Shown one piece after another: positions 10,277-18,619 of a stretch of DNA of 64,000 nt. The translations under genes were made by a program, and so were the position numbers. The stretch is from an uncultured Eubacteriales bacterium (GTDB taxonomy: Bacteria; Bacillota; Clostridia; Christensenellales; UBA1242). The notes beneath the pieces were generated by a model that searched no databases, was not told where the DNA came from, and saw nothing but the letters and a program-made list of their open reading frames with translations. The DNA is taken from the NCBI GenBank assembly GCA_900552105.1, contig URYH01000001.1, positions 1-64,000 of the forward strand, read 5' to 3'. How positions within the stretch are numbered: position 1 is the first letter of the stretch; every line of letters starts with the position of its first letter.

Positions 10277-10576
10277 ATGGAAAAAGAAATTATCATTCCA
10301 CAAGGGTTATATGAAATAGGAGTAGATTTCCCAGAAGGATCATACATTTTTGATTCAATGAATAAATATGGAACTCTTGAGATATTTGATCAAAAAAAAC
10401 TTCAAAAGAGCAATTTGGATAATGACTACGATGATGACGATGACATTGAAAGATATTTTGTTTTGGGTACAGGAAATGGTTTTCAATGCAAAGTAGTATT
10501 AAAAAAGAAAGATTGTCTAAAGATTGATTTTAGGGCAAAAGTAAGCAAGGTAAAAAAGATTTCATTTGAAGATTAA
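10277..10576 (+). CDS. Small protein with GxYxVGxDxPxGxY-type beta domain
   Basis: A 99-residue soluble protein. The segment GLYEIGVDFPEGSYIF at 11-26 matches a recurring beta-sandwich signature (V-G-x-D-I-P-x-G-x-Y) that I know from many uncharacterised Gram-positive proteins. Strands continue through YFVLGTGNGFQCKVVL, and an acidic loop (DNDYDDDDDIE) lies near 49-59. It has an AAAGGAGATAAAA ribosome site, sits 12 bases after the membrane protein and is the last gene of the operon. No function can be assigned; ligand or protein binding is a guess based on the fold signature. Confidence 0.65.
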   Translation: MEKEIIIPQGLYEIGVDFPEGSYIFDSMNKYGTLEIFDQKKLQKSNLDNDYDDDDDIERYFVLGTGNGFQCKVVLKKKDCLKIDFRAKVSKVKKISFED

Positions 10577-10580
10577 GACA

Positions 10581-10616
10581 AAATAGACTAGGCAAAAGAC
10601 ATGGTCTATTTCTGTA
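10581..10616 (+). terminator. Possible weak terminator after the defence operon
   Basis: Eight-base inverted repeat AAATAGAC / GTCTATTT (10581-10588 and 10604-10611) just after the last gene. The T-run is short and broken (TTTCTG), so termination would be weak. Confidence 0.4.
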
Positions 10617-10773
10617 AAAAGTTAAAATAAATATTTCAAATCCTATTTTTAACTTTGGAAATTTAAATTTTTTTATACAGAATTGAAAATAATATATTAT
10701 AATACAAACATAGTTGCAAAGATGCTCAAAATCATACTCCACTTATGCAACTTAAAAATAAAAGGAGAATATT

Positions 10774-13251
10774 ATGACAAAAAGAAAATCAATTTGGACA
10801 TTCGTTTTGACTTTCTGCTGTATCCTTTCTGCAATGTTTGTCTTGACCGCTTGTGGTGGGGACAAAGGGAAAAAGATTGACAAAATTGAAACAGAAAGCG
10901 GAATTGTTGCAATTGGCGAGTTCAATAAGGGCGATACTCTTATTTGTAATCCAATTAACTCACAAAGCGATGAAGGAAAAGCCGTAATTGAAAAAATCAA
11001 GTATGAAGATTACGACAAAAAAAGTGATGTATACATTTATGATATACACATAAAGAATGGCGATGTTAAAGTTAAACCAAATGGACAAGTAAAAATCACA
11101 ATGCCAGCTCCTACAATTAGTGCATATGGTTTTACTACCTTTCATATTATGCCTAATGACATGGTTGAAATGATGTCAACAACCTATAATGATGGGAAAA
11201 TAACATTTGAAACAATCGATTTCTCATATTTTATCGTGGCAAAAAATGCACCGAGATATGATTTTACAGCAAAAGTTCAAGGCGAAGGTGGCAATATTTG
11301 GTGGGGACACGACAACAAAGGCAAACTTTTTGAATACAGACTTAGAGAAAACGATGATATTTTAATAGAAGCAAAAGCGGATGCTGGTTATCAATTTGAT
11401 GGTTGGTATAACGACAACGATGTTTTGATTTCCACAGAGAGTGAATGTAGTTTCAAAATGGGCACAAATGGGAAAACCGTTATTGCAAAATTTAAAGAAT
11501 TACCTGCAGAATTAGTGTCTTTGCAAGTCAATGTTGGAAAATCTGGATTAAAAGCAAGTGGAAAAACGCTTAAACACAAAGGAGCAACAGAAAAAGACCT
11601 TAATCTTGATAAAGTCGTTGTAAATGGAGTGTTGTCTGACAATTCAAGCATAACATTGACAAAAGATACTGACTACACGGTTGACCTTGGTGGATTAGAC
11701 TTAAATACGATTGGAACATATACAATCACTTTTGCAAGTGTTGCAAACACAAATATTAAACAAACTTTTGAAATCGAAGTAAAAGAATATGTTATTGAAT
11801 ATACAGATCTTGAAAATGGTTATGGCGAATGCTTGAACAAAGAATATGATGGTGGTGCGTTGTTTGTTGCAAGCAATGCAATCATAATCAATGGCAAATC
11901 ATTGAGAGAAATAAATGATGTTGTTGCATTGGGTAGTTCAGCAGACCAAGAATTGCTTGCAGTTTGCCAACCACTAAAAAATAAAGTTTCGTATAAATGG
12001 GTGAAAAAAGGAACAAACACCGAAGTTCAACCTGCAAACGATGTCACAATGCCGGGCAAATCTTATGCATATAACAGAAGAGCTGTTGGTGATGAACTTG
12101 TGGGACCGGCAACTGTTGGAGAATATGAGTTCATATTTAGTTTTGAAATTGATGGCACAGATGTCGAACAATTTAGACGTGAAGGTAAAATCACCGAAAG
12201 AAAATTCAAGAAGATTATGAGTGCAGACGAGTTTACAACTGACACAGGTGGCATTGGACTTTTTGCAAGTTTGCGTTATTACACAATCGTTGGCATGGTT
12301 GACGGTCAACCTTATGTTATGCAAATGCCAAAAGACATTTTGGAAACAACAGGTTTAGAAAATATTGAAGCAACAGCAAGACTTGCAACAAGCGATGGAT
12401 ACGAAGGAATTTTACTTGGAAGCAGTTATGACACTGTTTTTACAAAATATTACTATAATAGTCTCGTGAAGAGATATTATCCTAAAACCGGAAGTGACCA
12501 AACACAACTTTGGGAATTTGGCACAGGACATTATGGCACAAGGCTTGAAAAATATTCTGCAAATTTTGCTTATGACCTTTTTGGAACAGGAACAATGAAA
12601 TTGAGCGGAAATAAAATTGTGCGTTCGCTTGATGTAAATATTAGTGGAAACGAAGGTGAAGACACCGGACTTATGTTTAAATTTGCCGAAGATGGCGCTG
12701 TTACAATTTATTCCCCATATCTAGACAATGAAAATTGTGCATTAAGACTTGTTAAAAATACAGACGGAACATTTGCTTTCACAGGAAAAGACAAAACAAC
12801 AGACACAAGAGAAAGTTATAAAATCTATATTTACTCATACTATGTTCCAATCACAGAAAGATATGAATTTGTGGGCGATAAATCACAACTTCAAAAAGAA
12901 TATGACGGAAACGCAATCACATTTAATGCATACAAAGATTTTAGAATTTTTAATGAAGAAATCAGTGATGTTGGCGGACTATTGAAAACTGGTATGCGTG
13001 GAAATAATGGCGGTCAATATAGGTTTGCTTATGCAAATAGTGATGACGGCAAAGGCGGCAAAGGCGGTAAAGATGAAGTGCTTGTCGAAATGACTGTATC
13101 GCCAGATGGAACAATTACAGGACCTTCTGCAGTTGGAAATTATATGTTGTATTTTCAAAAACTTGTGACCGAAAAAGATGGTTCAACCTATTGGCAAACA
13201 ATGGGATATGGTTCACTTTGCACATTTACAATTTACACAATTTCCGCATAA
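10774..13251 (+). CDS. Large cell-surface lipoprotein with InlB-type and Ig-like repeats
   Basis: An 825-residue secreted lipoprotein. The signal peptide ends in a lipobox LTAC (Cys about residue 27), so the mature protein is anchored to the outer leaflet of the membrane. The region near 167-247 contains ADAGYQFDGWYNDND, the signature of divergent InlB B-repeat domains. Residues about 250-335 form a bacterial Ig-like domain (DTDYTVDLGGLDLNTIGTYT). The rest is beta-rich, with a GGKGGKGGK linker near 767. No catalytic residues were identified. It has an AAAGGAG site and a TATAAT box at 10698, about 70 bases upstream, so it is probably a separate transcript. Adhesion or carbohydrate binding is plausible but unproven. 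Confidence 0.8.
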   Translation: MTKRKSIWTFVLTFCCILSAMFVLTACGGDKGKKIDKIETESGIVAIGEFNKGDTLICNPINSQSDEGKAVIEKIKYEDYDKKSDVYIYDIHIKNGDVKVKPNGQVKITMPAPTISAYGFTTFHIMPNDMVEMMSTTYNDGKITFETIDFSYFIVAKNAPRYDFTAKVQGEGGNIWWGHDNKGKLFEYRLRENDDILIEAKADAGYQFDGWYNDNDVLISTESECSFKMGTNGKTVIAKFKELPAELVSLQVNVGKSGLKASGKTLKHKGATEKDLNLDKVVVNGVLSDNSSITLTKDTDYTVDLGGLDLNTIGTYTITFASVANTNIKQTFEIEVKEYVIEYTDLENGYGECLNKEYDGGALFVASNAIIINGKSLREINDVVALGSSADQELLAVCQPLKNKVSYKWVKKGTNTEVQPANDVTMPGKSYAYNRRAVGDELVGPATVGEYEFIFSFEIDGTDVEQFRREGKITERKFKKIMSADEFTTDTGGIGLFASLRYYTIVGMVDGQPYVMQMPKDILETTGLENIEATARLATSDGYEGILLGSSYDTVFTKYYYNSLVKRYYPKTGSDQTQLWEFGTGHYGTRLEKYSANFAYDLFGTGTMKLSGNKIVRSLDVNISGNEGEDTGLMFKFAEDGAVTIYSPYLDNENCALRLVKNTDGTFAFTGKDKTTDTRESYKIYIYSYYVPITERYEFVGDKSQLQKEYDGNAITFNAYKDFRIFNEEISDVGGLLKTGMRGNNGGQYRFAYANSDDGKGGKGGKDEVLVEMTVSPDGTITGPSAVGNYMLYFQKLVTEKDGSTYWQTMGYGSLCTFTIYTISA

Positions 13252-13285
13252 ATTACTTATTCTTAAAATAATTTTGCAAGTTAGA

Positions 13286-13316
13286 AAAAAAGAAGGCTAG
13301 TGGGCCTTCTTTTTGT
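13286..13316. terminator. Bidirectional intrinsic terminator
   Basis: Hairpin AAAGAAGG / CCTTCTTT with A-run on one side and T-run on the other, between the convergent lipoprotein and ABC permease genes; it overlaps the last codons of the permease. Confidence 0.8.
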
Positions 13317-14196
13317 GTAGGAAATTGATTAGAACATAGGCGGAAATGAGCAGGGCGATTGAGCCGAGAAGAATTGCATACATAACGCCTTGTGACACTT
13401 GCGAGCCAAAGAAATATAGGTTGCAGTCGACACTGTCTTTGATTTTTTCAACGATTTCGGGCGGAAAGCCTTGATTGGACATTTCGGCAAAGACTCCACG
13501 CAGTGAATGTTGACGAATGAGTGATGTGCCATATGTTCCTGGAAGAAAAGCGAGAATGTTTTGCAGGACTTGACCAAAACTTGCGATTGGCATATATGCG
13601 CCACAAACAAACCCATAACCCGCCGAAACAATTGTTCCAACTGCACTTGCTTGACCATTTGTTGAAAGGAAGAAATTGATCACTGACGAGAGCGCAGTGC
13701 CGAACATTGTGAGCATAAACACGTCAAGAAGAATCAGCATGACATCGCCAAACGAAAGAAACCAACCTTGAATTGCAATATAGGCAAAACTTGCAAAAGT
13801 TGCGACCAAACTGATGATGAGAGTTGTGAGCAGAGATGATATATAATAGGATATTGCGAGTTTTGATTTTTTTGTTGGGGAAATGTCAAAATCTTTTCTG
13901 ACCCCGCTCACTTTGTCTTGAACCATGAGTAAATTTGAACAAAAAGCAACTGTCACACAACAAACTGCAAGGAGTGAAGAAAAGAGTTCGCCACCAACCA
14001 TTCCGCCAATAAGTTTCTCCGAAACAACAATGCCGTCGGGCAGGGCGGATGTGAAGCTATCACGATAAACTTTTGCAAGAAATGTTGAATACAAAACGAG
14101 CAAAATGACGGGAGTGATGAGCGATGTAAAAAACATTGCTTTGTCTTTGAAAAATAATTTTATATTTCTTTTTGTCATTGATAAAAAAGTTTTCAT
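13297..14196 (-). CDS. ABC-2 type transporter permease
   Basis: Integral membrane subunit (299 residues) of an ABC exporter of the DrrB/ABC-2 class. A cytoplasmic N-terminus (MTKRNIKLFFKDKAMFFTS) is followed by six predicted membrane helices, including ITPVILLVLYSTFLA, LLAVCCVTVAFCSNLL and AILLGSIALLISAYVLI. The conserved stretch NFFLSTNGQASAVGTIVSAGYGFVCGAYMP is typical of the family. The gene overlaps the upstream ATPase gene by four bases, so the two are translationally coupled. The substrate (drug, lipid or peptide) is unknown. A resistance role is possible but not shown by the sequence. Confidence 0.88.
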   Translation of the reverse strand: MKTFLSMTKRNIKLFFKDKAMFFTSLITPVILLVLYSTFLAKVYRDSFTSALPDGIVVSEKLIGGMVGGELFSSLLAVCCVTVAFCSNLLMVQDKVSGVRKDFDISPTKKSKLAISYYISSLLTTLIISLVATFASFAYIAIQGWFLSFGDVMLILLDVFMLTMFGTALSSVINFFLSTNGQASAVGTIVSAGYGFVCGAYMPIASFGQVLQNILAFLPGTYGTSLIRQHSLRGVFAEMSNQGFPPEIVEKIKDSVDCNLYFFGSQVSQGVMYAILLGSIALLISAYVLINFLHKKKAH

Positions 14197-15107
14197 TTTG
14201 CCTCTCCCAAAAGTTTTTTGCCAGTGACAGCCAAAAACACATCGTCCATTTTGCCTTTTGTCACTTCAAAATCAACAAATATATCTTTGTATTGTGCAAT
14301 CAAATCTCGTGCTTCTTGTGTATCTTTTACTTCAATGCGACAAGTTGTGTCTGAAATTTTTTGAAAAGAGATGCCAAGGTCGAGAAGTTTTGTTTGGTCG
14401 GGGTTATAAAGAGTGATGTAATCTCCAGTATATTTATTTTTCAGTTCAAGCGGTGATCCTTTGGCGGAAATTTTTCCCGAGTCAAGAATGACGACATAAT
14501 CTGCGTCAGCACTTTCTTCCATATAGTGTGTTGTGAGAAACACTGTCATGTTTTCGCTTTTACGCAAACTTTCAATCACATGCCATAATGTTTGGCGGGT
14601 TTGAGGGTCAAGACCAGTTGTAGGCTCGTCAAGAATGAGAATTTTGGGGTGGTGAATGAGAGCACGTGCGACATCAATGCGTCTTTTTTGACCGCCAGAA
14701 AGTTTGCCGACCGTTCTTTTCAACAGGTCAGAAAATTCGAGCATTTGTGATAGTTCTTCAATTCGTGCTTTTGCTTCTTTTCCATAAATCCCATATAGTG
14801 CTGCACGAGAAACAAGATTTTCGAGAACAGTTAGTTTGTTGTCGAGAACTGATGTTTGAAAAACAACACCAAGTTCACGAGAGATTTTTGCCGTGTCGTG
14901 GTCGATGTCAAATCCGTCAATCAATATTTTGCCTTTGTCCTTTGCAAGCGTGCCACATATGATTGAAATGGTTGTTGATTTGCCCGCGCCGTTCACTCCA
15001 AGAAAAGCAAAAAGTTCGCCGCGTCGAACATGAAACGACAAATCATTGACCGCGTGAATTTCACCAAAACTTTTATCAAGGTTTGAAATCTCAATAATAT
15101 TTTCCAT
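14193..15107 (-). CDS. ABC transporter ATP-binding protein (DrrA-like)
   Basis: Nucleotide-binding subunit (304 residues) of an ABC-2 exporter. Walker A GVNGAGKST lies at about 38-46, signature LSGGQKRR near 138-145, Walker B LILDEPTTGLD near 158-168, and the H-loop TTHYMEE near 192-198. The C-terminal ~90 residues form the DUF4162-like extension common in DrrA proteins (LELKNKYTGDYITL, DVFLAVTGK). It starts eight bases after the RlmD-type gene and overlaps the permease gene, forming a three-gene minus-strand operon. It powers export through the adjacent permease. Confidence 0.92.
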   Translation of the reverse strand: MENIIEISNLDKSFGEIHAVNDLSFHVRRGELFAFLGVNGAGKSTTISIICGTLAKDKGKILIDGFDIDHDTAKISRELGVVFQTSVLDNKLTVLENLVSRAALYGIYGKEAKARIEELSQMLEFSDLLKRTVGKLSGGQKRRIDVARALIHHPKILILDEPTTGLDPQTRQTLWHVIESLRKSENMTVFLTTHYMEESADADYVVILDSGKISAKGSPLELKNKYTGDYITLYNPDQTKLLDLGISFQKISDTTCRIEVKDTQEARDLIAQYKDIFVDFEVTKGKMDDVFLAVTGKKLLGEAK

Positions 15108-15115
15108 TTTTTCTC

Positions 15116-16405
15116 CTATTTTTTTGTTTTTAATCTCAAAGCCACCAAAGTTTCAACATGGTGAGTTTGAGGAAACATGTCGTATGGTTGAACGAACATA
15201 ATATCATATTTTGGACAAAGCATCTCAAGGTCGCGCGCAAGAGTTGATGGATTGCATGAAAGATAAATGATGTTTTCAATCTCCAAACTTGCCACAAGTT
15301 CAAGAATGGTTTTGTTTATTCCGTTTCTTGGTGGGTCAAAAATGATATGAGTGATTTTGTCATTTTGCAAAATTTTTGGTATTTCAATTCTGCAGTCGCC
15401 ACAAATTGGAACAAGATTTGAAATATTATTATGGTGTGCAAGTTCGCGACAATTTTGACTTGCTTTGCGGTTTAGTTCAACCGAATACACAACATTTGCT
15501 TGCCTTGCGATTATTCCCGCAAGAATTCCTGTTCCGCCATAAGCATTAATGACTTTTGCGTCTTTTGGAATTAGGTTTGTAATGTCATCATAAATTTTGT
15601 TTTGAATATCTTTGTTGACTTGCAAAAATGCGGCAGGGGAAACAAGACTTTGAAGTCCACAAATGTCATAACGCTGATTCTCTTCGCCATATAAGCAAAT
15701 CGAATTATCTGTGATATTTGAACTGTTTTTTTGCGTATTTTTGCACAAATTTAATGAAAATTTGATATTTTTTTGCAAAAAAGCATCAATTAACTGCTTT
15801 GACTTTGGAAATCCATATGAGTTTGAAACAAAAGTAAATTGAAAACCATTGTCCAAAAGTCGAACATGAAATGCTCGAAAATTATTTTTTGTCGTGCTCA
15901 AATATTTGTTCACGACTTCAATAATTTGAGTTAAGTCACAAACGAACAGTGGGCAGTTTTGAACTGGAAAGAAGTTGCCATCAACATCAGCAAAGCACAG
16001 TTTGTTGTTGACGATTGTGAAACTTAGTTTGTTGCGGTAGTGATATGAATTCTTTGAGATACAAAAATTTGTTGACAAGTCTTTTTTTAATGCACGTTGC
16101 AAAATTGTTTTAACTTGATTTGTTTTGTATTCAAGTTGTGAATTTTGGTCCATGTGCTGAAGAACACAACCTCCGCATTTCCCAAAATATGGGCATTGTG
16201 GAGTCACGCGACATGGTGAAGGAGAAACAACCTCATCAAGCACACATTCACAAAAGTTTTTCCCGAACTTTTTTGTGTGAATCAAGACTTTTTCTCCAGA
16301 AATTGAAAAAGGGACAAAGCAAACAAGTCCGTCTTGTTTTGCAATCCCATATCCGTTGGCACCGTTATCAATAATTTGTGCCAAAAATTTATCAGTTGAA
16401 ATCAT
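15116..16405 (-). CDS. rlmD: 23S rRNA (uracil-5-)-methyltransferase, RlmD/RlmCD/TrmA family
   Basis: AdoMet-dependent m5U methyltransferase acting on RNA, 429 residues. An N-terminal TRAM-like beta domain (1-60) is followed by the [4Fe-4S] ligands CPYFGKCGGC with a distal Cys, then a Rossmann methyltransferase domain (NAYGGTGILAG near 292), the FDPPRNG motif, and the catalytic cysteine in YLSCNPSTLARDL. All key residues are present. The exact RNA target (23S positions or tRNA U54) cannot be decided by eye. There is no ribosome site before the ATG; a TAAAAT box ends six bases upstream, so a leaderless mRNA is predicted. It is divergent from proS and leads the ABC exporter operon. Confidence 0.9.
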   Translation of the reverse strand: MISTDKFLAQIIDNGANGYGIAKQDGLVCFVPFSISGEKVLIHTKKFGKNFCECVLDEVVSPSPCRVTPQCPYFGKCGGCVLQHMDQNSQLEYKTNQVKTILQRALKKDLSTNFCISKNSYHYRNKLSFTIVNNKLCFADVDGNFFPVQNCPLFVCDLTQIIEVVNKYLSTTKNNFRAFHVRLLDNGFQFTFVSNSYGFPKSKQLIDAFLQKNIKFSLNLCKNTQKNSSNITDNSICLYGEENQRYDICGLQSLVSPAAFLQVNKDIQNKIYDDITNLIPKDAKVINAYGGTGILAGIIARQANVVYSVELNRKASQNCRELAHHNNISNLVPICGDCRIEIPKILQNDKITHIIFDPPRNGINKTILELVASLEIENIIYLSCNPSTLARDLEMLCPKYDIMFVQPYDMFPQTHHVETLVALRLKTKK

Positions 16406-16411
16406 ATTATT

Positions 16412-16440
16412 ATTTTAACAAAAACCAATTTTTATCTCAA
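16412..16440 (-). promoter_or_regulatory. Leaderless promoter of rlmD
   Basis: On the minus strand, TTGAGA (16440-16435), a 17-base spacer and TAAAAT (16417-16412), with the ATG exactly where +1 is expected (16405). Confidence 0.6.
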
Positions 16441-16505
16441 ATATTTTCTTGCAAATAAAAGTTTATTTTGTTATATTATTTAACATATTAGAAAGGAAGT
16501 GCATT

Positions 16506-17939
16506 ATGGCTGATTTTAAGAATAAAGCAATCACATCTCGTGATGTCGATTTTGCAAGATGGTATACCGATGTTGTCAAAGCGGCAAAACTTGCAGAGTA
16601 TTCAAGTGTTAAGGGTTGTGTTATTTTGGAACCAAATGGTTATGCAATTTGGGAAGAGATACAAAAAAATTTGGATAAGATGTTTAAGCAAACGGGACAT
16701 CAAAATGTTTATATGCCGATGTTTATTCCAGAAAGTCTTATGAAAAAAGAAGGCGAACTCATTCAAGGTTTTGCGCCAGAAGGTGCTTGGGTGACAGAAG
16801 GTGGGTCAAACAAACTTGAAGAACGCCTGATTGTTCGTCCAACAAGCGAAACAATGTTCTCTGATTACTATGCCCTCAAAGTAAAGTCTTATCGTGATTT
16901 GCCAAAACTCTATAATCAATGGGTTAATGTTGTTCGTTGGGAAAAAGAAACAAGACCTTTCCTTCGCACAAGAGAGTTTTTGTGGCAAGAAGGTCACACT
17001 GTTCACGAAACAGCACAAGAAGCCGAAGAAGAAACAAGACGCATGCTTGAAGTGTATAAAACATTTTTTGAAGATTATCTCGCAATCCCAGTGGTTTGTG
17101 GACGCAAGACTGAAAAAGAAAAATTCGCAGGTGCTGAATACACTTTGACAATCGAAGCACTCATGTGGAATGGCGTTGCACTTCAAAGTGGAACAAGTCA
17201 CTATTTTGGACAAAAATTCTCAAAAGCATATGACATCAAGTTTTTAAATCGTCAAAATCAATGGGAATATGCTTATCAAACCTCTTGGGGCGTTTCAACA
17301 AGAATGATTGGCGGACTAATCATGGTTCACAGTGACGACCAAGGACTTGTCCTTCCTCCAAAAATTGCACCTCGTCAAGTTGTTATTGTTCCAATTGGAG
17401 ACACAGAAGAAATCAAATCACTTTGCGATAAAGTTTATGCCGATTTACTTAAAAAAGATATTTCAGTCTTTGTTGACAATTCTGATCGCTCACCAGGATT
17501 TAAGTTTGCCGAACACGAAGTAAATGGAATTCCAGTGCGTGTTGAAATTGGAAAGCGCGATTTGGAAAAAGGTTTCATAACACTTGCTCGTCGTGACACA
17601 AGTGAAAAAATCAATGTCGATAAAACCGCGGACATTGCAAGTGAAATCAAAGCTCTTCTTGACACAATCCAAAAAGATATGTTTGAAAGAGCAAAAGCAC
17701 GCCGTGATGCTCAAACATACACCGCTCACAATCTCCAAGAAGTTGAGCAAATCATGAACGCACACCCAGGATTCATCAAGGCAATGTGGTGCGGGGATGA
17801 GGCTTGTGAACTAAAAATGAAAGAAATTCGTGGCACAAAATCTCGTTGCATCATGGAAGGGCATGAACATATTGATGACAAATGCGTTGTCTGTGGCAAA
17901 CCTGCAAAACATCTCGTCCTTTGGGGAATTCAATATTAA
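16506..17939 (+). CDS. proS: Prolyl-tRNA synthetase, type 3
   Basis: Class II aminoacyl-tRNA synthetase charging tRNA-Pro (477 residues), of the archaeal/eukaryotic-like type 3 form that lacks the editing insertion. Motif 2 is VVRWEKETRPFLRTREFLWQ, followed by EGHTVHET. The anticodon-binding domain starts near 280 (PPKIAPRQVVIVPIG). The C-terminal zinc-type domain has four cysteines (CGDEAC and CVVCGKPAK) and ends in a tyrosine (WGIQY), as usual for this form. The ATG at 16506 is chosen because AGAAAGGAAG lies just upstream and MADFKNKAIT matches known N-termini; an upstream in-frame ATG at 16449 lacks a ribosome site. Confidence 0.95.
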   Translation: MADFKNKAITSRDVDFARWYTDVVKAAKLAEYSSVKGCVILEPNGYAIWEEIQKNLDKMFKQTGHQNVYMPMFIPESLMKKEGELIQGFAPEGAWVTEGGSNKLEERLIVRPTSETMFSDYYALKVKSYRDLPKLYNQWVNVVRWEKETRPFLRTREFLWQEGHTVHETAQEAEEETRRMLEVYKTFFEDYLAIPVVCGRKTEKEKFAGAEYTLTIEALMWNGVALQSGTSHYFGQKFSKAYDIKFLNRQNQWEYAYQTSWGVSTRMIGGLIMVHSDDQGLVLPPKIAPRQVVIVPIGDTEEIKSLCDKVYADLLKKDISVFVDNSDRSPGFKFAEHEVNGIPVRVEIGKRDLEKGFITLARRDTSEKINVDKTADIASEIKALLDTIQKDMFERAKARRDAQTYTAHNLQEVEQIMNAHPGFIKAMWCGDEACELKMKEIRGTKSRCIMEGHEHIDDKCVVCGKPAKHLVLWGIQY

Positions 17940-17944
17940 ACTCA

Positions 17945-17980
17945 AAATACACTGCCAATTTTTTTGGCGGTGTATTTTAT
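17945..17980 (+). terminator. Intrinsic terminator of proS
   Basis: Long stem AAAATACAC-TGCC / GGCG-GTGTATTTT with a T-rich loop, directly after the stop codon. Confidence 0.75.
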
Positions 17981-18012
17981 AATAAACTTTTTTAAAATAT
18001 TTCGAATAATTC

Positions 18013-18041
18013 TTGACACACAAGTTGCATTGTGATAATAT
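18013..18041 (+). promoter_or_regulatory. Promoter of the tRNA cluster
   Basis: Consensus TTGACA (18013-18018), 17-base spacer, TAATAT (18036-18041), about 19 bases before tRNA-Gly. Confidence 0.75.
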
Positions 18042-18059
18042 TTCAATGTTCGCAATATT

Positions 18060-18133
18060 GCGGGTGTAGTTCAGTGGTAGAACACCAGCCTTCCAAGCTG
18101 GTTGCGAGGGTCCGATTCCCTTCACCCGCTCCA
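18060..18133 (+). tRNA. tRNA-Gly (TCC)
   Basis: Complete cloverleaf with encoded CCA: acceptor GCGGGTG pairs with CACCCGC, and the anticodon loop CTTCCAA gives TCC. First gene of the cluster. Confidence 0.95.
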
Positions 18134-18152
18134 TTATTTTCGGACAAAGCAT

Positions 18153-18196
18153 GGACCAGTAGCTCAGTTGGTAGAGCATCTGACTCTTAATCAGGG
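18153..18196 (+). pseudogene. 5' half copy of tRNA-Lys (truncated)
   Basis: These 44 bases are identical to the 5' part of the complete tRNA-Lys at 18323, through the anticodon stem, then break off at CGCG. The following ~125 bases are visibly richer in G+C than their surroundings. They contain a hairpin (TTGCCA-GTGGCAA) and, at 18269-18286, an inverted copy of the tRNA-Lys T-arm lacking the TCGA loop. It cannot fold as a tRNA. Confidence 0.85.
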
Positions 18197-18322
18197 CGCG
18201 ACGCGTTGAGAAAAGTTGCCAGTGGCAAGTTTTTAGCCAAAGCGGTGAGCAACTTGATTGCGAGCGGAAGGGGCACCCTGGACCCCAAACAAAAAAACAA
18301 AACCAAGGGAAACCAAATTTAT

Positions 18323-18398
18323 GGACCAGTAGCTCAGTTGGTAGAGCATCTGACTCTTAATCAGGGGGTCCAGGGTTCGAGCCCCTGCTGGTCCACCA
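18323..18398 (+). tRNA. tRNA-Lys (CTT)
   Basis: Complete 76-base tRNA with encoded CCA: acceptor GGACCAG pairs with CTGGTCC, and loop CTCTTAA gives anticodon CTT. A truncated 5' copy lies 170 bases upstream. Confidence 0.95.
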
Positions 18399-18418
18399 GT
18401 AGGCTTGGCCTAGCAATG

Positions 18419-18432
18419 CAGGTTCGAACCTG
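18419..18432. repeat. 14-bp perfect palindrome made of T-arm sequence
   Basis: CAGGTTCGAACCTG is its own reverse complement and contains the tRNA GTTCGA core. It lies between tRNA-Lys and the broken tRNA-Arg and is probably another tRNA-derived remnant. Confidence 0.6.
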
Positions 18433-18450
18433 AACAAAAATCGTATACTT

Positions 18451-18601
18451 GCGTTTGTAGCTCAGCTGGATAAACTTCTTAGCAGAAGTTTGAAAACTCG
18501 GTTAATCTGCGTAAAATCCTGCAAGCAGTTTTTACTCCCCTTAACCTCGTTTATAGAGCAGTGCCCTTGCGGGCAACAAACAAAGAGGGATTTCGAACCC
18601 T
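18451..18601 (+). pseudogene. Broken tRNA-Arg copy with internal insertion and inverted T-arm
   Basis: The first 22 bases match the 5' end of tRNA-Arg at 18620. The D-arm is then interrupted by ~80 bases that begin with a hairpin (AAACTTC-GAAGTTT). The sequence resumes with TAGAGCAGTGCCCTT, has an altered anticodon arm (GCCC-TTGC-GGGC) and ends with an inverted T-arm at 18586-18601. The ~20 bases before this copy and before the complete gene are also duplicated (CGAACC..AACAAAAATCG). Confidence 0.75.
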
Positions 18602-18619
18602 AACAAAAATCGAAGGTAT

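Noticed and set aside
13060..13085. GGC-AAA-GGC short repeat in the lipoprotein gene
   Set aside because: It encodes a brief Gly-Lys linker within the frame; too short to be a regulatory or mobile repeat.
13297..15107. ABC exporter considered as a bacteriocin immunity system
   Set aside because: No precursor peptide, processing enzyme or regulator gene is next to it; the operon leader is an rRNA methyltransferase.
16441..16505. T-box leader before proS
   Set aside because: The leader is about 60 bases at most, too short for a T-box, and no specifier or antiterminator element is visible.
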